Below are positions 1 through 5,022 of a DNA stretch of 5,022 nucleotides, piece after piece. The DNA comes from an uncultured Bacteroidaceae bacterium (lineage in GTDB: Bacteria > Bacteroidota > Bacteroidia > Bacteroidales > Bacteroidaceae). The stretch's first letter is position 1. Each line of letters starts with the position of its first letter. The position numbers and the translations under genes are program-made. The stretch covers positions 1 to 5,022 of the forward strand of contig CAKRMO010000104.1 in NCBI GenBank assembly GCA_934364765.1, read 5' to 3'. The notes below the pieces were generated by a model, which saw only the letters and a program-made list of their open reading frames with translations, had not been told where the DNA came from and searched no databases.

Positions 1-1107
<1,107 letters not shown>

Positions 1108-1130
1108 CCAAAGCCCCAAACATAACGCGT

Positions 1131-1172
1131 TGCAGCCTGTGCCCCTTTCGGCGCAGGCTGCATTTGTTTGTG
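1131..1172 (+). terminator. Intrinsic terminator after the beta-galactosidase frame
   Basis: A 13-bp stem, 1131-1143 pairing with 1150-1162 (TGCAGCCTGTGCC against GGCGCAGGCTGCA, one U.G wobble), closes a 6-base loop. It is followed by an interrupted T-rich tract (TTTGTTTG). It sits 23 bases after the TAA, the expected place for rho-independent termination of the beta-galactosidase transcript. Confidence 0.8.
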
Positions 1173-1309
1173 GCAGTCCCCGAATTGGGATGGTTTTTGC
1201 CGCAAAACAGGCGAAAATTGGTAAAATGTTGAAAAACAAAGCGTTATCATAAAACAAAAATCTCTTTGTAAGTTCTTGTTTTTCAGAGGCTTGAAAGCGC
1301 GAAAAAAAG

Positions 1310-1337
1310 GTCTGATGTAGTCTGGATTATATCAGAC
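1310..1337. repeat. Short inverted repeat GTCTGAT / ATCAGAC
   Basis: Two perfect 7-base arms, 1310-1316 and 1331-1337, are separated by 14 bases. It lies 10 bases before the stronger hairpin at 1348-1383. The pair could be two stem-loops of one short RNA, or an operator-like dyad. The arms are short enough to occur by chance in A/T-rich DNA. Confidence 0.35.
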
Positions 1338-1347
1338 ATAATTTTTC

Positions 1348-1396
1348 CTGCATGGGACATAGTTTTTTCTATGTCCCATGCAGTTTTGCCGTTTTT
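1348..1396 (+). terminator. Perfect 15-bp hairpin with downstream T-runs (orphan terminator or palindromic repeat)
   Basis: Arms 1348-1362 (CTGCATGGGACATAG) and 1369-1383 are exact reverse complements around a TTTTTT loop, and are followed by TTTTGCCGTTTTT. The form fits a rho-independent terminator reading on the + strand. However, the preceding gene already has its own terminator at 1131-1162 and no gene ends nearby. It may end a short non-coding transcript, act as a backup terminator, or be a copy of a dispersed palindromic element. The - strand side lacks a T-run, so a bidirectional terminator is less likely. Confidence 0.55.
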
Positions 1397-1565
1397 GCAC
1401 CGTTGGCTGTTTTCGCCGGCAAACCGTATGGGGCGCATGGCTTTCCAGGAGAAATGCAAGCCGGGTGCGGGCGTGTGGCGGCGTGCGGTTTTTCCGCCTA
1501 AGCCGCAAATTCTTAATAACTCTTATTTGTGGCGTTGCCGTTGCGGGCAATTGGGAAAAAGTGAT

Positions 1566-1573
1566 TACTTTTG
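1566..1573 (+). promoter_or_regulatory. Bacteroides-type -7 promoter element (TACTTTTG) for the lipoprotein operon
   Basis: TACTTTTG matches the Bacteroidota sigma-ABfr consensus TAnnTTTG exactly and is followed by CA, a common start-site context in this order. Transcription would begin near 1578-1582, leaving a leader of about 20 bases before the ATG at 1599. The -33 element is weak: the best candidate is GTTG at 1540-1543, with a 22-base spacer against the usual 19-21. Confidence 0.65.
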
Positions 1574-1584
1574 CAGAAATCAAA

Positions 1585-1590
1585 AGAGGA
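1585..1590 (+). promoter_or_regulatory. Ribosome binding site AGAGGA deciding the ATG at 1599
   Basis: AGAGGA lies 8 bases before the ATG at 1599. Strong Shine-Dalgarno sequences are uncommon in Bacteroidota, so this supports 1599 over the longer open frame, which begins at 1371 before the promoter. Confidence 0.55.
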
Positions 1591-1598
1591 ACATTCGG

Positions 1599-2291
1599 AT
1601 GCAAATCAACAAGGCGTTTATTTTTGCCGTAGTTTCGGCGGTTCTGGCGGGGTTTGCCCTGCAATCGTGCGAGGACGACTACAACTATGGCGAGCGCAAG
1701 AAAAAGGAGCGCAAGATAATCAGTTCGTTTATTAAAAAGGGCACCACCATTTTGGCCGATGACGCCAACGACACGCTTGTTCACGTCGCGCCCATAACGG
1801 TAATAAGCCAGTCGCAGTTTGAAAGGCAGGATTCCACAACCGATGTGTCGAAAAACGAGTATGTTTGCTTCCCCAACACAGGCGTTTATATGCAGATAGT
1901 GCGCAAGGGGGTGGGCGGCAAGCTGGCAAGCGGCGAGACTGCCACCATACTTTGCCGCTTTACGGAGGTGAACCTGCGCGGCGACTCCATACAGGCGTCA
2001 AACCGCAACAACTACGCAACGGCTATACCCGATGTGATGACGGTATCGAACACCCTCGGCACTTTCACCGGCTCATTTGTCTCGGGCATTATGCGCGCTT
2101 GCTACGGTGCGTCCGTACCTTCGGGCTGGCTCGTGCCGCTCACATACGTGAACATAGGCCGGCAGGAGACCAAGGAGGACAAGATTGCAAAGGTGAGGCT
2201 GATTGTGCCCGATTCGCAAGGGCAGAGAAATGCCAGCGAGAACGTTTACGCCTGCTATTACGACATAACCTACCAAAGAGGTTACAGATAA
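1599..2291 (+). CDS. DUF4827-type lipoprotein
   Basis: This 230-residue exported lipoprotein resembles the Bacteroidales DUF4827 family, whose function is not established. The N-terminus is a lipoprotein signal peptide: MQINK, a hydrophobic stretch of about residues 6-20, then lipobox L21-Q-S-C24, with Cys24 the predicted lipidated residue. It is followed by Glu-Asp-Asp; acidic residues just after the cysteine are typical of the Bacteroidota surface-lipoprotein export signal, so outer-leaflet display is plausible. A charged segment (GERKKKERK) follows. The family-like core includes NEYVCFPNTGVYMQIVRKG, GETATILCRFTE, TFTGSFVSG, VPSGWLVPLTY, AKVRLIVPDSQGQ and a C-terminal CYYDITYQRGYR. The GVYMQIVRKG and VPSGWLVPL segments recall FKBP-like peptidyl-prolyl isomerase folds; this is a recollection of the family, not shown by catalytic residues. 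The start is chosen from the signal peptide, the RBS and the promoter. It is probably co-transcribed with the oxidoreductase 13 bases downstream. Confidence 0.85.
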   Translation: MQINKAFIFAVVSAVLAGFALQSCEDDYNYGERKKKERKIISSFIKKGTTILADDANDTLVHVAPITVISQSQFERQDSTTDVSKNEYVCFPNTGVYMQIVRKGVGGKLASGETATILCRFTEVNLRGDSIQASNRNNYATAIPDVMTVSNTLGTFTGSFVSGIMRACYGASVPSGWLVPLTYVNIGRQETKEDKIAKVRLIVPDSQGQRNASENVYACYYDITYQRGYR

Positions 2292-2304
2292 GCGTTTTTC
2301 ACCG

Positions 2305-3336
2305 GTGGGCGGCTGCGGGAAAATCAGGTTTGGCGTTGCGGGGACTAATCCTATAACCGATTGGTTCTTGCGCGGGGCTTTGCAGGACGGACGTTTCGAG
2401 CTTGCGGCCGTATGCTCGCGCAGCGTTGACAGAGCCAGGGCTTTCGGCGGCAAATACGGCGCGGGTTTGGCTTTTTCGTCTGTAGCCGAAATGGCGGCTG
2501 ACGACAGCGTGGACGCGGTTTACATTGCCGTTCCCAACAGTCTTCACGCGGAATACTCAATAGCCTGCATGAATGCGGGCAAGCACGTGCTTTGCGAGAA
2601 GCCGGCGGCATCGAACGCCGCAGAGTTCAGCCGCATAATCGAGTGTGCCAGAAGGAACAAGGTGGCTTTTATGGAGGCCATGCTGCCCACGGCAAGCCCG
2701 AACTTCGGGATTATACGCGACAACCTGCCGCGTATCGGCAAGATACGCCGCTATTTCGGGGCTTACTGCCAGTATTCGTCCCGGTACGGCAAGTTGCGGC
2801 GCGGGGACGTGGCAAACGTGTTCAGCACAACCATGTCGGGCGGGGCTACAATGGACATAGGCGTTTATACAATATATCCCATGGTTGCGCTTTTCGGTGT
2901 GCCGCAGAGCGTGAGCGCACAGGGAATTCTGCTTCCCACTGGCGTTGACGGACAGGCGGCGGTGAACATGGAGTTTCCAGGCATGAACGCCACAGTGGTG
3001 TATTCAAAGATTGCGGACTCCTATCTCCCCTCCGAAATAGAGGGCGAGGACGGAAACCTGCTTATGGACGGAATACACGTGATACACAGCGTAACTTACA
3101 TACCCCACCGTGCGCCTATGTCGGGGCAAGGGCCGGAGGCGGAAAGGCAGACAGTGGGCATTCCGCCCGAAAAGAGCGATTATTATTACGAGGCGAAAGA
3201 ATTCATGGACCTTGTGGAAAGGGGAATGGTTGAGTCGGAACTTAACAGCTGGGAAAATTCCCTTGGCACGTTACGCGTAACCGATGAGATACGCCGCCAG
3301 CTTGGCGTGGTGTTCCCTGCCGATTCTTTGGCGTAG
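2305..3336 (+). CDS. Gfo/Idh/MocA-family NAD(P)-dependent oxidoreductase
   Basis: This is a 343-residue cytoplasmic dehydrogenase of the Gfo/Idh/MocA family, whose members oxidise or reduce sugars, inositols and related diols using NAD(P). The N-terminal Rossmann fold has its nucleotide loop at residues 10-15 (GVAGTN), AVPNSLH at 75-81 and the hallmark EKP at 98-100, with Lys99 the expected catalytic lysine. The C-terminal alpha/beta domain carries SGGATMDIGVY: Asp184 is kept, but the position often held by the catalytic His is Tyr188, as in dihydrodiol-dehydrogenase-like and YulF-like branches. The full length fits the family. The start is taken as GTG 2305: the frame is open upstream only to 2269, with no ATG, and KIRFGVAGTN begins five residues later. 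No clear ribosome binding site is seen. The 13-base gap to the lipoprotein gene suggests an operon. There is no signal peptide, so the substrate is intracellular; its identity cannot be read from the sequence. Confidence 0.88.
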   Translation: MGGCGKIRFGVAGTNPITDWFLRGALQDGRFELAAVCSRSVDRARAFGGKYGAGLAFSSVAEMAADDSVDAVYIAVPNSLHAEYSIACMNAGKHVLCEKPAASNAAEFSRIIECARRNKVAFMEAMLPTASPNFGIIRDNLPRIGKIRRYFGAYCQYSSRYGKLRRGDVANVFSTTMSGGATMDIGVYTIYPMVALFGVPQSVSAQGILLPTGVDGQAAVNMEFPGMNATVVYSKIADSYLPSEIEGEDGNLLMDGIHVIHSVTYIPHRAPMSGQGPEAERQTVGIPPEKSDYYYEAKEFMDLVERGMVESELNSWENSLGTLRVTDEIRRQLGVVFPADSLA

Positions 3337-3341
3337 CCTTT

Positions 3342-4478
3342 TCAGTCGGGGTTCATAAGGTCGGAGATAATTTCATCGGACACGAAAACGCCGCTTTCGG
3401 TAAGTTTCAGGCGTTTTCCGCCTTGCGTGGAAACCAGTTCCATTTTTCCGCAATCTATGTAGGGCTTTGCCGAACGCACAAGATAGTCCGTGGCTTCCGC
3501 CCCGAACAGCTGTTCCGCTTTTTCGAGATTAATTCCCTCGCAGGTGCGCAGCCGCGTCATCACCATCTCGTCGTATTTGTTTGCCGTGGTGAGCGTTTCC
3601 GTCTCGTGCGGCACATTGGCGCAACTTATGTACTTTTGGATTTCCGGAAGGTTGATGCGGCGGGAAACTCCGTTGAACGAATGCGCCCCCGCACCGAGCC
3701 CGAGATATTTTTCGCCTGTCCAATAAGAGGAATTGTGCCTTGCCCGCTTTCCCGGCAGGGCGAAGTTTGAAATTTCGTAGTGTTCGTAGCCCGCGCCCTT
3801 TAGCTTTTCAACAAGCATGGCGTACATATTAATATATTGTTCCTCGTCAGCCTCCCCGATATCCCCTTTCTTGAGTTTTGCATACAGCGGCGTGCCTTCC
3901 TCAAAGCTCAGCGCGTATGCCGAAATGTGTTCCGGGCGCAGGGCAATCGCCGTTTCCAGATCTTTCTCCCACATTGCGTCTGTTTGTCCCGGCAGGGCGT
4001 AAATAAGGTCAATGCTAATGTTCCCGAAGCCGGCGTTGCGCAGAATTTCATAGCTTTCCGCAGCCCCGGCGGCGGAATGGCGGCGGTGTATTTCCCGCAG
4101 CAGTTTGTCGCTGAAGCTCTGCACGCCCATGCTGATGCGGTTTACCGGCGTTTTGCGCAATGCGGCGGCATATTCTCCGCTGATGTCGTCGGGGTTTGCC
4201 TCCATTGTGATTTCCGCATCGGGGAGTATGCGGAAATTGCGGCGCAGCGCGTCGAAAATTCCGCTCAAATCCTCAATGGAAAGCTGCGAGGGAGTGCCGC
4301 CGCCAAGGTAAACGGACGAAACTTCGGGGAAGCCGAAGAAATCCTTGCGCTCCGCAATCTCGCCGCAAAGCCTTTTCACGTAAAGTTTCCTGGTGCCGGC
4401 AGCCGGGACTGTGGAGTAGAACGCGCAATAGTCGCACCGCGTCTTGCAGAATGGAATGTGGATGTAAATGCCCGCCAT
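3342..4478 (-). CDS. hemW: Radical SAM heme chaperone HemW
   Basis: This 378-residue protein is related to oxygen-independent coproporphyrinogen III oxidase (HemN) but of the HemW type, which binds heme and passes it to target hemoproteins such as respiratory enzymes. The radical-SAM cluster motif is C11-KTR-C15-DY-C18, binding a [4Fe-4S] cluster and S-adenosylmethionine. The cysteine motif is followed by Ala-Phe, without the fourth cysteine (CxxxCxxCxC) of true HemN, which favours HemW. Other landmarks are GGGTPS (59-64), MEANPDD (92-98), MGVQSF (117-122), DLIYALPGQT (157-166), GLGAGAHSF and MTRLRT in the C-terminal HemN-like domain. The start is set at ATG 4478 (MAGIYIHIPFC). A longer frame to 4517 exists, but it would place the start inside the promoter at 4507-4514. 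No Shine-Dalgarno sequence is visible in the A-rich leader of about 20-25 bases. The gene is convergent with the oxidoreductase and divergent from the EF-G gene. Confidence 0.93.
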   Translation of the reverse strand: MAGIYIHIPFCKTRCDYCAFYSTVPAAGTRKLYVKRLCGEIAERKDFFGFPEVSSVYLGGGTPSQLSIEDLSGIFDALRRNFRILPDAEITMEANPDDISGEYAAALRKTPVNRISMGVQSFSDKLLREIHRRHSAAGAAESYEILRNAGFGNISIDLIYALPGQTDAMWEKDLETAIALRPEHISAYALSFEEGTPLYAKLKKGDIGEADEEQYINMYAMLVEKLKGAGYEHYEISNFALPGKRARHNSSYWTGEKYLGLGAGAHSFNGVSRRINLPEIQKYISCANVPHETETLTTANKYDEMVMTRLRTCEGINLEKAEQLFGAEATDYLVRSAKPYIDCGKMELVSTQGGKRLKLTESGVFVSDEIISDLMNPD

Positions 4479-4506
4479 TTGTAGGTCGCTTTTTAAGTAG
4501 CGGATG

Positions 4507-4514
4507 CAAAGATA
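4507..4514 (-). promoter_or_regulatory. Bacteroides-type -7 promoter element (TATCTTTG) for hemW
   Basis: On the - strand, TATCTTTG matches TAnnTTTG exactly and is followed by CA. It lies 28 bases before the hemW ATG at 4478, which implies a leader of about 20-25 bases. I see no good TTTG at the -33 distance. Its position supports the internal methionine at 4478 as the true start. Confidence 0.65.
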
Positions 4515-4544
4515 CAAGTTTCAGTGCGTAAGTTTTGGCTTTAT

Positions 4545-4552
4545 TAATTTTG
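4545..4552 (+). promoter_or_regulatory. Candidate -7 promoter element (TAATTTTG) for the EF-G2 gene
   Basis: TAATTTTG matches TAnnTTTG exactly on the + strand. A TTTC at 4519-4522 is a one-mismatch -33 element at a 22-base spacing. If used, transcription would start near 4558, giving a leader of about 135 bases. A weaker alternative is TATTTTTC at 4601-4608 (one mismatch). In Bacteroides thetaiotaomicron the EF-G2 gene fusA2 is activated by the CRP-like regulator Cur; I cannot identify a Cur site here. Confidence 0.4.
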
Positions 4553-4591
4553 GCGGCGGAAAATCGGAAAAAAACGGCTTCAAAAGTTGTC

Positions 4592-4648
4592 TGTTTCGAA
4601 TATTTTTCGCAAATTGCAAGCCGAAACACAGAGCGGTGTGCTTCGCAA
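4592..4648 (+). promoter_or_regulatory. Possible structured leader with two alternative stem-loops upstream of EF-G2
   Basis: Two inverted repeats overlap and could not form together. Stem A pairs TGTTTCG (4592-4598) with CGAAACA (4622-4628). Stem B pairs TTGCAAGC (4614-4621) with GCTT and GCAA (4640-4643, 4645-4648, one bulged C), plus an inner ACAC/GTGT pairing (4626-4629 / 4636-4639) around a 6-base loop. Stem A uses part of stem B's inner arm. Such an arrangement could allow switching in the leader RNA, but the stems are short and imperfect, and no known riboswitch class is recognised. Confidence 0.3.
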
Positions 4649-4661
4649 CCTGAAAAATTAA

Positions 4662-4687
4662 TCCTAAAGATAAACCCTAAAAATAAA
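4662..4687 (+). repeat. Imperfect 13-base tandem repeat just upstream of the EF-G2 start
   Basis: TCCTAAAGATAAA (4662-4674) is followed directly by CCCTAAAAATAAA (4675-4687), identical at 11 of 13 positions. It ends 6 bases before the ATG, where an A-rich unstructured stretch commonly replaces a Shine-Dalgarno sequence in Bacteroidota. It may simply be a translation-enhancing A-rich leader, or a pair of protein-binding half-sites. Confidence 0.5.
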
Positions 4688-4693
4688 TGTATC

Positions 4694-5022
4694 ATGAAAG
4701 TATATCAAACAAAGGAAATCAAGAACATCAGTTTGTTGGGCAGCGACGGCTCGGGCAAGACCACTCTCACCGAGGCATTGCTTTATGAGAGCGGTCAGAT
4801 ACAGCGGCGTGGGAGAATAACCGCGAAGAATACGGTGAGCGACTACTTCCCTGTGGAGCAGGAATACGGATATTCGGTGTTCTCCACCCCGTTTCATACG
4901 GAATGGAACGGCAAAAAGCTGAATTTCATCGACTGTCCGGGTTCTGACGACTTTATCGGGGCTACAGTTACGGCTTTGAGCGTAACCGACACTGCGGTCA
5001 TAATGATAAACGGCCAGAACGG
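4694..5022 (+). CDS. fusA2: EF-G2-type elongation factor G paralogue, N-terminal part (3' end off window)
   Basis: The first 109 codons encode the start of an elongation factor G G-domain, the translational GTPase that moves tRNA and mRNA through the ribosome. It matches the Bacteroidota paralogue EF-G2, recognisable by MKVYQT at the start, NTVSDYFPVEQEYGYSVFST and DCPGSDDF. The catalytic motifs are altered. The P-loop reads GSDGSGKTT (16-24) instead of AHIDAGKTT, keeping Lys22. Switch I reads EQEYGYSV (55-62) instead of EQERGITI, so the conserved Arg and Thr become Tyr58 and Ser61. Switch II reads D80-CPG-S84 instead of DTPGH, so the histidine needed for GTP hydrolysis is serine. In Bacteroides thetaiotaomicron EF-G2 is reported to support translocation without GTP hydrolysis and to be induced by carbon limitation; I infer the same role here. 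ATG 4694 is the only sensible start. A canonical fusA is expected elsewhere in the genome. Confidence 0.9.
   Translation, partial: MKVYQTKEIKNISLLGSDGSGKTTLTEALLYESGQIQRRGRITAKNTVSDYFPVEQEYGYSVFSTPFHTEWNGKKLNFIDCPGSDDFIGATVTALSVTDTAVIMINGQN

Larger units (their letters stand above)
1163..1565. other. Gene-free intergenic stretch
   Basis: I find no convincing gene here. About 1180-1350 is A/T-rich and contains short A and T runs, a 7-bp inverted repeat (1310-1316 / 1331-1337) and the start of a perfect 15-bp hairpin (1348-1383). About 1385-1500 is more G/C-rich and is open in a + frame continuous with the next gene, but it has no plausible start, no conserved-looking protein sequence and lies upstream of the likely promoter, so I read it as non-coding. 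I see no tRNA, no CRISPR-type repeats and no IS ends. Confidence 0.6.

Noticed and set aside
1117..1124. Exact TAnnTTTG match on the - strand (TATGTTTG)
   Set aside because: It has no -33 partner and would drive transcription antisense into the beta-galactosidase gene, next to its terminator. A match to five fixed plus two free positions is expected by chance in 5 kb.
1371..1598. Longer + frame extending the lipoprotein gene upstream to an ATG at 1371
   Set aside because: The extra 76 codons would place the lipoprotein signal peptide inside the protein, begin within the hairpin at 1348-1383 and span the promoter at 1566-1573. The ATG at 1599 has a good signal peptide and an AGAGGA site.
1332..1784. 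150-codon - frame across the intergenic region and the lipoprotein start
   Set aside because: Its repeated C-terminal residues arise simply from reading the inverted repeat at 1348-1383, and it overlaps the true lipoprotein gene on the opposite strand. No family resemblance is seen.
1865..2356. 163-codon + frame spanning the lipoprotein-oxidoreductase boundary
   Set aside because: It is an out-of-frame shadow of two genes that are both well supported in other frames.
3837..4484. 215-codon + frame opposite hemW
   Set aside because: It lies entirely antisense to a confidently identified gene. Its translation shows no recognisable domain, and long antisense frames are expected in fairly G/C-rich coding DNA.
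4479..4517. Alternative hemW start at 4517 on the - strand
   Set aside because: The codons before MAGIYIHIPFC do not resemble HemW proteins, which begin almost directly with the IHIPFC strand, and the longer start overlaps the promoter element at 4507-4514.

Overview
The window looks like gut-type Bacteroidales DNA. Three lines support this: a DUF4827-type lipoprotein with an acidic stretch right after the lipidated cysteine, an EF-G paralogue of the Bacteroidota EF-G2 type, and Bacteroides-type promoter elements (TAnnTTTG) upstream of genes that mostly lack strong Shine-Dalgarno sequences. The exception is roughly the first 180 bases, which encode the end of a lysyl-tRNA synthetase of Firmicutes character. 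This piece is joined in frame to the C-terminal part of a Bacteroidales-style GH2 beta-galactosidase. I read the join as a probable assembly chimera or recombination scar, not as a functional fusion protein.

Layout. (1) 1-1107, + strand: an open frame with a LysRS motif-3 tail followed by the beta-galactosidase small-chain domain, with a good hairpin terminator right after the stop. (2) 1108-1598: a gene-free stretch of about 490 bases. It holds that terminator, a short inverted repeat, a perfect 15-bp hairpin followed by T-runs and belonging to no visible gene, and at its end a promoter. (3) 1599-3336, + strand: a likely two-gene operon of a DUF4827-type lipoprotein and a Gfo/Idh/MocA-family NAD(P)-dependent oxidoreductase, 13 bases apart. 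(4) 3342-4478, - strand: the radical-SAM heme chaperone HemW, convergent with the oxidoreductase, with only 5 bases between the two stop codons. (5) 4479-4693: the divergent promoter region, with a promoter for hemW, a candidate promoter and structured leader for the next gene, and a 13-base tandem repeat. (6) 4694 to the window end, + strand: the first 109 codons of an EF-G2-type elongation factor. Its G domain lacks the switch II histidine needed for GTP hydrolysis and has altered P-loop and switch I motifs.

The genes do not form one pathway. HemW serves heme delivery, EF-G2 (in Bacteroides) serves translation during carbon limitation, the lipoprotein is exported and of unknown function, and the oxidoreductase acts on an unidentified, probably sugar-like, substrate. 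I see no CRISPR array, transposase, tRNA, rRNA or phage gene, and no clear evidence of a new multi-gene system. The points most worth checking are the chimeric first frame, the non-canonical EF-G catalytic centre and its leader, and the orphan hairpin at 1348-1383.
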